Of a stretch of 64,000 nucleotides of DNA, positions 18,090 to 26,859 are shown piece by piece. This stretch comes from DATBLQ01 sp036555325. GTDB lineage: Bacteria; Pseudomonadota; Alphaproteobacteria; Rhizobiales; Aestuariivirgaceae. The notes beneath the pieces were generated by a model. The model was not told where the DNA came from, did not search any database, and saw only the letters and a list, made by a program, of their open reading frames with translations. Position 1 is the stretch's first letter. Each line of letters starts with the position of its first letter. A program made the translations under genes and the position numbers. The stretch spans positions 1-64,000 of the forward strand of contig DATBLQ010000085.1 of assembly GCA_036555325.1 (NCBI GenBank). Direction: 5' to 3'.

Positions 18090-18815
18090 TCAGTCGAGAA
18101 AATAGGTGATCGTCGTGACCACCCGTACTTTCTTGTCGATTTGTTTTTCCGGCCGGTCGTTCGGTATCTCCACCGCCGGATTGACTTCGAAAATACCCTG
18201 GTTGGCGCTCTGAATGACACCGACCTTTGCTCCCGATTCTTCCGCAAATTTCTCTGCTGCTTCCCGCGCTCTCTGCGTCGCTTCCGTCAGCATTTCGCCT
18301 TTCAGGTCGCTGATCTTTGTGAAAATGTAGGACGGGCCGGCGTTGTAGCTGTCTGACGAAAACACCACTCCCGCCTTGAGCAGTTCTCCCATGGAACGTG
18401 AGGCGTTGGCGAGTTTCTGAACGTCGCCCGAGCGGACCAGCATGTCTTCCGTCAGCACGAAGCGAAATTCAGGCGGGGTTTGCTGCGCATTGTATCCCGA
18501 GAAACGGTCCTCCACCGTGATGTTCTGGACCTGGTATTCCTCCGCCGGAAAGCCCTGTTGCGCAAGATAGGACCTCACCGCCCCTTGCGAAGCTTCAAGG
18601 GTGCGCCTTGCATCCTCCAGCGTTGGGCCATTAGCGACGAACCTGATCGGCCAGAAGCCAAGGTCCGCCTTTACTTCCCGCTCGGAAAGTCCTTTTACCG
18701 TTACCGTGCGGAAGCCGAGCCTGCTTTTGATCAAGGCCTCTCCCGCGAGAAATCCCCCCGCCGCCACTCCGATCGCCAACACTCCTGCGGCGACGATGTT
18801 TGACAATCCTGCCAT
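18090..18815 (-). CDS. SIMPL domain (DUF541) envelope protein
   Basis: A 241-residue protein of the SIMPL/DUF541 family. One N-terminal hydrophobic segment (about residues 8-27, IVAAGVLAIGVAAGGFLAGE) anchors or exports it. The rest matches the family: TVTVKGLSEREVKADLGFW, then repeats of the SIMPL fold ending in VVTTITYFLD. Some family members form ring-like periplasmic complexes or affect stress tolerance, but the function is not settled. It is convergent with the DUF1127 gene and divergent from the aminotransferase gene. Confidence 0.8.
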   Translation of the reverse strand: MAGLSNIVAAGVLAIGVAAGGFLAGEALIKSRLGFRTVTVKGLSEREVKADLGFWPIRFVANGPTLEDARRTLEASQGAVRSYLAQQGFPAEEYQVQNITVEDRFSGYNAQQTPPEFRFVLTEDMLVRSGDVQKLANASRSMGELLKAGVVFSSDSYNAGPSYIFTKISDLKGEMLTEATQRAREAAEKFAEESGAKVGVIQSANQGIFEVNPAVEIPNDRPEKQIDKKVRVVTTITYFLD

Positions 18816-18985
18816 GATGCCCCGATAGAAGAGGTTTGGTCCGCCAAGCCGATCTTACATCAACACTAGCTTTTCTAGCAGGGATTTGGCATTGGCAGAA
18901 CTGGACGATATTGTCGAGAATTTCTGGTTCCTTTTAGGGACGTAGCATCTTTGCTATTGTCCGCCACTCTTATAGGAGACGTGCA

Positions 18986-20347
18986 ATGAACAAGGCCGAG
19001 CGCCACGACGCGACATTGTGGGAACCGACGCCGAATAATCTCGAGCCGTTTTTCATGGGCTTTACCCCCAACCGCTCGTTCAAGAAACGTCCGCGCCTCA
19101 TCGCCCGCGCCAAGGACATGCACTATTACGACATGGCCGGCCGTGCGGTGCTCGACGCCACGGCTGGCCTCTGGTGCTGCAATGCCGGCCATTGCCGATC
19201 ACCGATCGTCGATGCCATTCAGAAGCAGGCGGCGGAACTTGATTTCGCTCCCACCTTCCAATTCGGCCATCCGAAGGTATTCGAGCTTGCTTCGCGTCTT
19301 TCCAACCTTGCGCCTGGCGATCTCAACTATGCCTTCTTCTGCAACTCGGGTTCGGAAGCCGCCGACACGGCGCTCAAAATGGCTCTCGCCTACCATCGTG
19401 TCCGCGGGGAATCTTCCAGGCAGCGGATGATCGGCCGCGAGCGCGGCTATCACGGCGTGGGTTTCGGGGGCATATCTGTTGGCGGCATGGTCGCCAATCG
19501 CAAATGGTTCGGCCCCCTTCTTCCGGGCGCCGATCACTTGCCGCATACCTATAATCGCGACAAGCAAGCCTTCACCGCGGGTGAGCCGGACTGGGGAGTG
19601 CATCTGGCCGATGAGCTCGAACGGCTTGTTCAACTGCACGACGCTTCAACCATCGCTGCTGTGATCGTCGAGCCGATGGCGGGCTCAACCGGCGTTCTTG
19701 CCCCGCCGAAGGGCTATCTGAAGCGGCTGCGCGAGATTTGCGACAAGCATGGAATACTCCTGATTTTCGACGAGGTGATCACTGCTTTCGGCCGGTTGGG
19801 GTATCCCTTCGCGGCTGAACGCTTTGGAGTGCTTCCCGACATGATCACCTTCGCCAAGGGCGTCACTTCAGGTGCTATCCCCATGGGCGGCGTCATGGTG
19901 CGCCAGCATATCTACGACGCCTTCATGAACACGCCCGATCACGTCATCGAATTTTTCCACGGCTACACCTACACCGGCCACCCGATGGCCGCCGCCGCAG
20001 CCTTGGCCACTCTCGAGCTCTATAAGCAGGAGCAGCTCTTCGAAAGAGTGTTGAAGCTTGAAGACAAGTGGGCTGCTGCCTCCATGTCGCTGAAAGGCAA
20101 TCCGCTGGTGGAAGATATCCGCACCCTGGGCCTCGTCTCCGGCATCGACCTCAAGCCCGTGGCCAAAGAGCCCGGTAAACGTGCCTACTACGCCATGGAG
20201 AATGCTTTCCACGACCACAATATCATGCTGCGCATTACCGCCGATACGATCGCTCTTTCGCCGCCACTTATCGTTACGGAAAGCCAGATCGATGAGATAT
20301 TTTCCAAGCGTCTGCCGGCGGTGCTGAAATCGGTCGCCGCACTCTAG
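18986..20347 (+). CDS. Omega-amino acid:pyruvate-type class III aminotransferase
   Basis: A 453-residue class III aminotransferase of the omega-amino acid (beta-alanine):pyruvate group. The N-terminal WEPTPNNLEPFFMGFTPNR is characteristic of this group. The phosphate-binding CNSGSEAADTALKMA, the aspartate in LIFDEVITAFGRLG and the PLP lysine in MITFAKGVTSGAIPMGGVM are all present. Likely substrates are beta-alanine, taurine-like or other terminal amines with pyruvate as acceptor. The start has AGGAG eight bases upstream. The MocR-type regulator 1.3 kb upstream belongs to a class that often controls such genes, but no copy of its candidate operator is seen in front of this gene. Confidence 0.87.
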   Translation: MNKAERHDATLWEPTPNNLEPFFMGFTPNRSFKKRPRLIARAKDMHYYDMAGRAVLDATAGLWCCNAGHCRSPIVDAIQKQAAELDFAPTFQFGHPKVFELASRLSNLAPGDLNYAFFCNSGSEAADTALKMALAYHRVRGESSRQRMIGRERGYHGVGFGGISVGGMVANRKWFGPLLPGADHLPHTYNRDKQAFTAGEPDWGVHLADELERLVQLHDASTIAAVIVEPMAGSTGVLAPPKGYLKRLREICDKHGILLIFDEVITAFGRLGYPFAAERFGVLPDMITFAKGVTSGAIPMGGVMVRQHIYDAFMNTPDHVIEFFHGYTYTGHPMAAAAALATLELYKQEQLFERVLKLEDKWAAASMSLKGNPLVEDIRTLGLVSGIDLKPVAKEPGKRAYYAMENAFHDHNIMLRITADTIALSPPLIVTESQIDEIFSKRLPAVLKSVAAL

Positions 20348-20598
20348 CCAATCCCCGTTTTGCGCCCCTTTTGAGACAATGATTGTCATGGGCTTCGGGA
20401 ACGACTACTCTCGGGCGGCAGTCCATTGATGCGGCAAGTTGATTCTCGGGTGAATGTTGAATTTTCGCTAGGTCCCGGCCGGTTAGGGAGCGTTAGCGAT
20501 GCTAGGGGAGCGAATGGCTTTGCAAGTCTTCCTCATTCATACCTCAATTCGTTGTAAGCATGTGCCCGGCATGGGGCCGCAGAAATGTGAGTGGAGTC

Positions 20599-21801
20599 AT
20601 GAGTAGATCTCACGTTACGATAACAATTGTGCTGGCGATGCTGTTTTTGGCGATCGTTGGCTTTTGCGTGTGGTCGGTCGTTCAAGGCGGGTCCACCGAA
20701 CTGATCCTGGGCGCCGCCATCATTACCTTGGGATTGGCCCAACTCCTGTCCTTTACGGCCCGCGACCAGAGCCTGGCATCGGCCATGCGCCGGGTATCAG
20801 ACATCATGGGAGCCTACGGAGCGCTGTCGCGCGAACTTCATGCAGTCACCCGCCGCGTCTCCTCGATTGAAGGCTATGCCATGCTGGAGCAGTCGGGCAA
20901 TTTATCGACCAGCCGGGAATTGACGCATCATGCGCCCGAACGTGCTCAACGACGCTTCGAGTCGCCACCGGCCGCCCCCCAGCGACCGGTCCTGCAGACA
21001 CCGAACTATGCCAGCGAAGCTCCCGTGCGGGCGCGCCGGGCGCCGGACAATCCTTCCTCCCAGCCGTTTGAGGAAGAGCGCTTCGATCTCTATCTGGAAC
21101 CGATCGTGCAGATCGAGGATGGCTCCACCCGTCATTACCGCGGCTCGCTTTCCCTTCGCATGACCGACGGCACCCGCGTCGGCATGGAAACCATCCAGCA
21201 TCAGGCCACCAAGGCCGGTCTGATGCCGATGCTCGACATTCTTACCATCACCCGCGTGCTGCCCGTGTTGCGCAGGCTGATGCAGCGTCAACGGGGCGTG
21301 GGCATCTTTTGCGCCGTTTCCGCCGTCTCTCTTGCCGACCATGAATTTATTGCAAAACTCAATTCCCTCATTTCTCAGAACACCGATCTTGCCAAAGGGC
21401 TCGTTATCGAGGTGAAGCAGCAAAGTCTCGGTGAATTGTCGCAGGAAGGCCAGGAGGGCCTTGCGAAACTGGCCGAACACGGCGTGACGTTCTGTTTAGG
21501 CGATGCCGACGGCCATGCAGCCGACGTGCGTTCACTCTCCGATCTCGGCTTCCATTATGTGGTCATGGACATCATGACTCTTGCCAACGCCAGCTCCAAG
21601 CAGGCCGAGGAAGTCTTGAATAGCTTCGCCCGTGAGGCCTCCTTCCATGGCCTGGAGGTGATTGCTGCCAACGTTTCAACTCGCACCGAGCTTGCCGCCG
21701 TCACCGCACGCGCGAGCCTTGGCTACGGGGCTCTGTTCTCTCCCCCGCGGTTGGTGCGGCAGGAAATCGCCGGCAGCTCGGCATCTGCCGCCGCTGCCTG
21801 A
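20599..21801 (+). CDS. TipF-like membrane protein with degenerate EAL domain
   Basis: A 400-residue protein. Two membrane segments lie at about 6-27 and 30-50, then a region with coiled-coil character up to about 110, a Pro/Arg-rich linker, and an EAL-type domain from about 155 to the end. In the EAL domain the catalytic Glu-Ala-Leu position reads YRGSLSLR near residue 180, so the metal-binding glutamate is gone, and other metal ligands also look altered. It should therefore bind or sense c-di-GMP rather than cleave it. The architecture resembles TipF, a c-di-GMP receptor for flagellum placement in Caulobacter; orthology is inferred. A start at 20599 is preferred over an upstream in-frame codon because of GTGGAG just before it. 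Confidence 0.75.
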   Translation: MSRSHVTITIVLAMLFLAIVGFCVWSVVQGGSTELILGAAIITLGLAQLLSFTARDQSLASAMRRVSDIMGAYGALSRELHAVTRRVSSIEGYAMLEQSGNLSTSRELTHHAPERAQRRFESPPAAPQRPVLQTPNYASEAPVRARRAPDNPSSQPFEEERFDLYLEPIVQIEDGSTRHYRGSLSLRMTDGTRVGMETIQHQATKAGLMPMLDILTITRVLPVLRRLMQRQRGVGIFCAVSAVSLADHEFIAKLNSLISQNTDLAKGLVIEVKQQSLGELSQEGQEGLAKLAEHGVTFCLGDADGHAADVRSLSDLGFHYVVMDIMTLANASSKQAEEVLNSFAREASFHGLEVIAANVSTRTELAAVTARASLGYGALFSPPRLVRQEIAGSSASAAAA

Positions 21802-21845
21802 AGTTTCGCCTCGAGTTAACCAAAGGTCTGGTTGAATCTTGCGCC

Positions 21846-22066
21846 TTTGATGCGCCCTTGAGTTATTTGACCGGCGATGGCATCACCTTCGCGAGCGTAA
21901 CGGGTGAACGAAGGGGATGTGGAAGGGTTACTGTCTGGAAGATCTTCATGTTGGAATGGAAGCTTCGCACGAGAGAAGACTTGATCATGGCGATGTCTTG
22001 ACTTTCGCCCATCTCGTTCTGGATGGCGAGGCCGTGGTCCAGGTGCCCGCCAGGCGCCTCCCATAA
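21846..22066 (+). pseudogene. Possible remnant of a MaoC-like dehydratase
   Basis: The 274-base gap before ribF holds no full gene. Two pieces in different frames resemble the end of a hot-dog fold acyl dehydratase: LTGDGITFASV in one frame (about 21864-21900), and LVLDGEAVVQVPARR with a stop at 22066 in another. MaoC-family genes often stand upstream of ribF in related bacteria. The match is weak and by eye; an unrelated 36-codon reading frame (21956-22066) is the alternative. Confidence 0.25.
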
Positions 22067-22075
22067 GTCCGGTCA

Positions 22076-23074
22076 TTGCACATGCATAGTTTCAGCGGCG
22101 GCGATCGGATACCTGCGAACCTGCATGGCGCCGTTGTTGCCATTGGAAACTTCGACGGTGTTCACCGTGGCCATCAAGCGCTGCTGGAAACGGCTCGCCG
22201 CCGGGCTCTCGCTGCCGGCTCCCCTTTTGGCGTTCTGACGTTCGAGCCCCATCCGCGGCTCTTCTTTCGCCCCGAACAGCCGATCTTTCCTCTGTCGCCG
22301 CCGCCACTGAAACAGCGCCTCCTGGCGGCAACGGGTGCTGATTTTCTGCTGACCCTCGATTTCAATCGCGCGCTCGCCAATCTTGAGCCGCGTCAGTTCG
22401 TCGATCAGATTCTGGTGGAACGGCTCAAGGCTTCGCATGTGGTCATGGGATATGATTTTCACTTCGGCCATGGCCGCAAGGGAAACCCGGAAACGATGCG
22501 CAGATTTGGCGACGAACTGGCCTTCGATGTCTTGACCGTCGATCAGGTTACCGATGATGACGGGCTTGCTCCCTTTTCCTCAAGCGCTATTCGCGACGAT
22601 CTGCGCCACGGTCGGATCAGAAATGCCGCCCACGCGCTCGGTTATTGGTGGATGATGACCGGTGAGGTCGTTCGCGGCGATGGCCGCGGTCGCGCTCTTG
22701 GCTTTCCCACCGCCAATATTCCCTTGGCTCCGGGCGTTGAACCGCTGGAGGGGATTTATGCCGTCCGCGTCGCGGTCGGTGGCAGCTTTCATTTGGGCGC
22801 CGCCTATATCGGCTCCCGCCCAACCTTTAGGTCTCAGGGGCGTTTCCTCGAGATATTTATCTTCGATTTCGATCGTGGCATCTACGGTGAAAGGGTCGAT
22901 ACGGAGCTGCGTGCCTTCATCCGTCGGGATGCCAAGTTTGACTCTTCTGACAAGCTCGTGGCGCAAATGCGCAAAGACTGTGAGGAAGCCGTTGCCCAAT
23001 TGCGCAGCATCGAAGCTCACGATCCGATGCGCGAATTCCCTTTGGGCCTGTTGCAGTCCGAAGGACGGCTTTGA
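22076..23074 (+). CDS. ribF: Bifunctional riboflavin kinase/FAD synthetase
   Basis: A 332-residue enzyme making FMN from riboflavin and then FAD from FMN. The N-terminal adenylyltransferase domain has IGNFDGVHRGHQALLE at about 22-37 and VMGYDFHFGHGRKGN near 123-137. The SSSAIR motif is at about 168-173. The C-terminal kinase domain has GRALGFPTANI and the conserved ending region YGERVDTELRAFIR. Length is normal. It may start at the first or third codon (both ATG). A strong terminator follows at 23084. Confidence 0.95.
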   Translation: MHMHSFSGGDRIPANLHGAVVAIGNFDGVHRGHQALLETARRRALAAGSPFGVLTFEPHPRLFFRPEQPIFPLSPPPLKQRLLAATGADFLLTLDFNRALANLEPRQFVDQILVERLKASHVVMGYDFHFGHGRKGNPETMRRFGDELAFDVLTVDQVTDDDGLAPFSSSAIRDDLRHGRIRNAAHALGYWWMMTGEVVRGDGRGRALGFPTANIPLAPGVEPLEGIYAVRVAVGGSFHLGAAYIGSRPTFRSQGRFLEIFIFDFDRGIYGERVDTELRAFIRRDAKFDSSDKLVAQMRKDCEEAVAQLRSIEAHDPMREFPLGLLQSEGRL

Positions 23075-23083
23075 TGAAGCAAA

Positions 23084-23117
23084 AGCGCCGAAGATGAACT
23101 TCGGCGCTCAAAATTTT
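23084..23117. terminator. Bidirectional terminator after ribF
   Basis: A ten-base perfect stem AGCGCCGAAG/CTTCGGCGCT with loop ATGAA (23084-23108) is followed by CAAAATTTT on the plus strand and TTTTGCTTC on the minus strand. It can end both ribF and the convergent remnant ABC operon. Confidence 0.85.
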
Positions 23118-23120
23118 CCT

Positions 23121-23640
23121 CTAGCGAATGCCTGCCTCGATCAACGGCACGAGATCGCCGATCGTCTGTGACGTCACGACACCGGCGCCGGTATTGAGGT
23201 TAAGCCCCGGCATCTTGTATTTCGCCGTCAGCACGCACTGCGTCACAGGAACGAAGCCTTGCAGATACAAGAGCTGATCTAGGGTTAGCGGCACATAGCC
23301 CGACTTGAGCCCGTCAATCGTTGCCGGACCGAGGTCGATTCCGTCGACCGTGAAACGCAATCACCGAAGGAAACGACAGGTCGATTTCACCCGCCCCGAT
23401 GACGAAGGTGAGGCCGATCGCCATACGCCCGCCGCTCGGCTTGAGCACGCCGGTGAGGGTCTTGATCAGCGTCGACTTTCCTGCCCCGTTGTCGCCAATG
23501 AGACCCACAATCTCGTTCCGTCCGATCGCGAGGTTGATGTTCTTCAGTGCATGAATGGCGCCGAAGTGTTTCTGCACGTTTTCAAATCGCACGATATTCT
23601 TGTAGTCGCTGCGTGCCGCCGCTGGCGCGTCGATATTCAT
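23121..23640 (-). pseudogene. Collapsed sugar ABC transporter operon (ATPase, permease and binding-protein pieces)
   Basis: Three protein fragments lie in a row on the minus strand. First comes the N-terminal 70 or so residues of a sugar-type ABC ATPase, with Walker A GDNGAGKST at 49-57 and LTGVLKPSGG. Fused in frame is a short permease piece, IGLTFVIGAGEIDLSFPSV, matching the ribose-type permease consensus GMTFVIxxGxIDLSVGSV. Then, in another frame, comes the last 79 or so codons of a periplasmic sugar-binding protein, with DGLKSGYVPLTLDQLLYLQG and a proper end. Joins are near 23422 and 23352. Two internal deletions thus reduced a three-gene operon of about 3 kb to 520 bases. The ATPase signature, Walker B, almost all of the permease and the sugar-binding lobes are gone, so no transport function remains. 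The first fragment still overlaps its regulator gene by four bases. Confidence 0.8.
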
Positions 23641-24389
23641 CGTGACGCCTTCCGTCTCATTGCACTTCCGTTATGGGCGCGTTCGATAATGCGATCGGTA
23701 TGCGCCAGCAGACGTCGCACGGCATGTCTGGCGGCAACCGCCTTTCGCTCGCGCACCGCCTTCAAAATCGCCTCATGCTGCAAGAGCGTGGCTCTGAGGC
23801 CTTCCCCCTTGGCATGTGTGAACTCGAACAGATTGGCCAGAAGCGATTCGATCACTCGGCCGAAGGGAACGAGGAGTTCATTGCCCGATGCATTGAGTAT
23901 GGCGAGGTGGAAGCGCACATCCGCAGCGATCCACAAGTCCGCCTCCTTGGTGATCGCCATCTGGGCAAAAGCCTGCTCGATCTGGGCAAGCTCTTGCGGC
24001 GTATGCTCCCTCGCTGCCAGGGCCGCAGCTTCCGGTTCCACCATCAATCTGATCTGCTGCACATCCTTGGCGAAACGGTAAAAGTCGGCGGCGGCGCAGT
24101 ACCAGCCAAGCACGCTCCGGTCGAAAAGATTCCACCGCGACCGGGGTTCCACCATCGATCCGATCTTGGGTCGCGACTGCACCAATCCCTTGGCGGCGAG
24201 CATTTTCATCGCTTCCCGCACCGCCGTTCGGCTGACCCCGTAGGCACGTCCGCATTCCGCCTCGTTCGGCAGGCAGTTGCCCGGCTTGAATTCGCCGGCA
24301 AGAATGCGCGAGCCGAGATCATTGGCAACGCGCCCGTGCAGGCTTTTGATCTTGCGGGAAGTTGCTTTCAACCGGGTGGGATTGAACAC
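23637..24389 (-). CDS. FadR-family GntR transcription regulator
   Basis: A 250-residue regulator with an N-terminal winged helix (about 18-85, with LPNEAECGRAYGVSRTAVRE) and a C-terminal FCD ligand domain. The likely metal-binding residues are seen in AADVRFHLAIL, LLQHEAIL and LLAHTDR. This subgroup usually controls uptake and breakdown of sugars or sugar acids. It is the first gene of the minus-strand operon whose transporter part is now deleted, so it appears to be an intact orphan regulator. It could still act on genes elsewhere. Its own protein shows no damage. Confidence 0.87.
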   Translation of the reverse strand: MFNPTRLKATSRKIKSLHGRVANDLGSRILAGEFKPGNCLPNEAECGRAYGVSRTAVREAMKMLAAKGLVQSRPKIGSMVEPRSRWNLFDRSVLGWYCAAADFYRFAKDVQQIRLMVEPEAAALAAREHTPQELAQIEQAFAQMAITKEADLWIAADVRFHLAILNASGNELLVPFGRVIESLLANLFEFTHAKGEGLRATLLQHEAILKAVRERKAVAARHAVRRLLAHTDRIIERAHNGSAMRRKASR

Positions 24390-24492
24390 GCTGGGCGGCT
24401 CCTTGCCGATGAAAAACCTAATATAGAAAGTGCGCTTTGTGAAATAGCCTGTTGGTCAGGCGGGAATTGACGGACGCATGATTACAGCCCTT

Positions 24493-24732
24493 TCAGGCCT
24501 CCGGCTGCAGCAACCGGTGCAAATGTACGATGAAATAGCGCATTTGCGCATGGTCGATCGTTTCCCGCGCCTTTGCTTGCCATGCCTCATACGCCGCCGC
24601 GTAGTTCGGGTAGACGCCCACGATGTCGAGCTTGGCGAGGTCCTTGAACCTCACGCCCTCCAAGTCTTCGAGCTCTCCGCCGAAGACGAGGTGCAGGAGC
24701 TGTCGCTGTGGCTCATTTGCTTTTGCCGTCAT
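24493..24732 (-). CDS. DUF4170 small protein
   Basis: A 79-residue protein of the DUF4170 family, found mainly in alphaproteobacteria. The core is LLHLVFGGELEDLEGVRFKD, then DIVGVYPNYAAAYEAW and ending RYFIVHLHRLL. No function is known. It overlaps the upstream cysQ-like gene by four bases and closes the ubiA-tldE-cysQ-DUF4170 operon, an arrangement shared by many relatives. Confidence 0.85.
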   Translation of the reverse strand: MTAKANEPQRQLLHLVFGGELEDLEGVRFKDLAKLDIVGVYPNYAAAYEAWQAKARETIDHAQMRYFIVHLHRLLQPEA

Positions 24733-25538
24733 GATATTCCAATTGGAATCGGACCTTTCGCCATGAGCGCCGCATGGATGGCTGCATTGGCGGCGATGAA
24801 GCCTGATCTGATCGAACGGCCCGGATGATAGCTAAGTCGAGCTCCTTCAAGATCGCTTATCACGCCTGACGCCTCGCTTACCAGGAGATCCCCTGCCGCC
24901 AGATCCCAGTCGTGTTTATGGCCAAGCGCCAGCGCCCCGTCCGCCGCGCCTTGCGCTACATGGGCGAGCCTTAAGGCGAGAGAAGGAACCGTGATGCGTT
25001 CGACATCCGGGAGGGGATGGCGCCATCGATGCGGTTTCAGGGACGTCTGATTGCCGATCAGTCTGGCTCCCTGCAGCTTTTGTGTGTCGGAGACCTTGAC
25101 TGGTTGTCCGTTAAGCTTCGCTCCGCCGCCGCGCGCGGTACTGTAGGTCCGTTTTTGTGCCGGGGCGTGTATGATTCCGAGAATTGGGCGGCCCGCCTCG
25201 ATAAGGCTCAAGGAGATGCACCAGGAATCGCTGCCGCCGAGGAATGCGATCGTTCCATCGATTGGATCGACCAGCCAGAAGCGTTGCGCCGCCCTGGGTG
25301 TTTGGCCGTCCGATTCCTCCGATTCCCAGCCGTAGTCGGGGGTTTGTTGCAGCAATCGCTGCCTGAGCAGGCTGTCGACCTGCAGATCGGCCTCGCTCAC
25401 CGGTGTTCCATCGGACTTTCGCCACCTGTCTACCCCGTTGCGAAACAATTTCAGCGCCAGTTCGCCGGCCTCCTTGACCGCTTCAATCGCCGGCACAAGA
25501 TCATGATCGCCGATGTCGCTCGTGCTAGGCGCCTGCAA
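24729..25538 (-). CDS. CysQ-like inositol monophosphatase family enzyme
   Basis: A 269-residue member of the inositol monophosphatase superfamily, probably a 3'(2'),5'-bisphosphate nucleotidase or closely related phosphatase. The magnesium-site motifs are WESEESDGQTP near 75-85, DPIDGTIAFLGGSDSW near 96-111, and WDLAAGDLLVSEASG near 210-225. It would remove phosphate from PAP or a sugar phosphate in the cytoplasm. The start overlaps the tldE-like gene by 14 bases. Confidence 0.85.
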   Translation of the reverse strand: MQAPSTSDIGDHDLVPAIEAVKEAGELALKLFRNGVDRWRKSDGTPVSEADLQVDSLLRQRLLQQTPDYGWESEESDGQTPRAAQRFWLVDPIDGTIAFLGGSDSWCISLSLIEAGRPILGIIHAPAQKRTYSTARGGGAKLNGQPVKVSDTQKLQGARLIGNQTSLKPHRWRHPLPDVERITVPSLALRLAHVAQGAADGALALGHKHDWDLAAGDLLVSEASGVISDLEGARLSYHPGRSIRSGFIAANAAIHAALMAKGPIPIGIS

Positions 25539-26859
25539 CTGTCATTCCTTCCACGCGGCATGTCGGGGCATTCATCGTCATTCGAAACTCGAGGTCGTTG
25601 GCGGGCGTAAGCCGTCTGTACATCTCCTTGAGATTGCCGGCAATCGTAACCTCGCTAACGGGATAGCTGATCCTTCCGTTCTCGATCCAGAAGCCTGACG
25701 CGCCTCGGCTGTAGTCGCCGGTCACGCCATTAACGCCCATCCCCAAGAGCTCGCTCACATAGAACCCCGAACCTATGTCCGCGATAAGCTCCTCCGGCGT
25801 TGATGTGCCATTGCCGAGATAGAGATTGGAAGGCGACGGCGAAGGCGGACTGCCCGTGCCGCGCGACGCATGGCCTGAGGGCGCCAACCCGAGCTGCCGC
25901 GCCGAGCTCAGATCGAGAAGAAAGCCCTTGAGCACCCCGCCCATGACGATCTCCTTTCCCGCCACCGCCAGTCCTTCCGCATCGAAAGGCCGCGATCCAA
26001 GCCCGCGCCGCATGAGAGGATCGTCGATGATCGTTATGCTGCGCGAAAAAACCTCCTGCCCCATCATGTCTTTGAGAAAACTCGTGCCGCGCGCCACTGC
26101 CGGACCCGAAATCGCGCTGGCAAAATGCCCGATCAGGCTGGCGGCAATGCGGCGGTCATAGACGACGGGCACACGCTGGGAGGCGATCTTGCGCGGGTGA
26201 AGTCGTTTGACTGCGCGTTCCCCGGCGCGAGCTCCGACTGTTTTTGCCGGCGCCAGGTCCTTGTAATGAACGGCGGAAGAAAAATCATAATCGCGTTCCA
26301 TGGCGGTACCTTCCCCGGCGATCACCGCAATGCTGAAACCGAAACCGCTCCGCCGATATCCCTTGAGAAAACCCTCGCTGGTGGCGAGCACCATCTGCCT
26401 GGCGCCGGCCGAAGCCTCTGCACCCGAGCTCTTGCTTACTCCCTTGACCGCCAGCGCTTCCTCTTCCGCTTGCTTGGCAAGTGCAACGAGCTGCCTCTCT
26501 TCGACCTCGCTTTCATCCCAGAGATCAAGATCGGGGATGTTGCTTGCGAGTTCATCGCGCCGCGCCAGACCCGCATGCGGATCTTCTGGCGCAACCCGAG
26601 CCATATCAACGGCGCGCTGCGCTGCCTCGCTGACTGCCGCCGTGTCAAGCTTGCTGCTGGCGACAATTGCCTGCGATTTCCCCACGAACACTCTTAAGCC
26701 CAGATCGTGCGCTTCCGAACGTTCGATATGCTCAATCGCTCCCTCCCGGATTTGAGCTTCGAGTGAACGCTGTTCGATGAGCACCGCATCGGCGCCATCC
26801 GCTCCGGCGCTTTTCGCGGCCTCCAGCGCCATGGTCGCGATGTCATATAAGTGTTTCAT
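25525..26859 (-). CDS. pmbA: TldE/PmbA-type metalloprotease subunit
   Basis: A 444-residue member of the TldD/PmbA family. It lacks the HExxxH zinc motif seen in the partner TldD, as expected of the TldE (PmbA) subunit. Family features are GLRVFVGKSQAIVASS, SRSITIIDDPLMRRGLGSRPFDAEGL and GNGTSTPEELIADIGSGFYV. The TldD-TldE pair degrades unfolded peptides and matures some modified peptides such as microcins. Its partner tldD is about 7 kb away at 34179, not adjacent. It overlaps ubiA by four bases. Confidence 0.9.
   Translation of the reverse strand: MKHLYDIATMALEAAKSAGADGADAVLIEQRSLEAQIREGAIEHIERSEAHDLGLRVFVGKSQAIVASSKLDTAAVSEAAQRAVDMARVAPEDPHAGLARRDELASNIPDLDLWDESEVEERQLVALAKQAEEEALAVKGVSKSSGAEASAGARQMVLATSEGFLKGYRRSGFGFSIAVIAGEGTAMERDYDFSSAVHYKDLAPAKTVGARAGERAVKRLHPRKIASQRVPVVYDRRIAASLIGHFASAISGPAVARGTSFLKDMMGQEVFSRSITIIDDPLMRRGLGSRPFDAEGLAVAGKEIVMGGVLKGFLLDLSSARQLGLAPSGHASRGTGSPPSPSPSNLYLGNGTSTPEELIADIGSGFYVSELLGMGVNGVTGDYSRGASGFWIENGRISYPVSEVTIAGNLKEMYRRLTPANDLEFRMTMNAPTCRVEGMTVAGA

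Noticed and set aside
20375..20387. Palindrome GACAAT-G-ATTGTC after the aminotransferase gene as a terminator or operator
   Set aside because: Short AT-rich stem without a T-run and no promoter context; not enough support.
23121..23360. Frame of 79 codons as a separate intact gene
   Set aside because: It matches only the end of a sugar-binding protein, has no export signal and starts at a deletion join.
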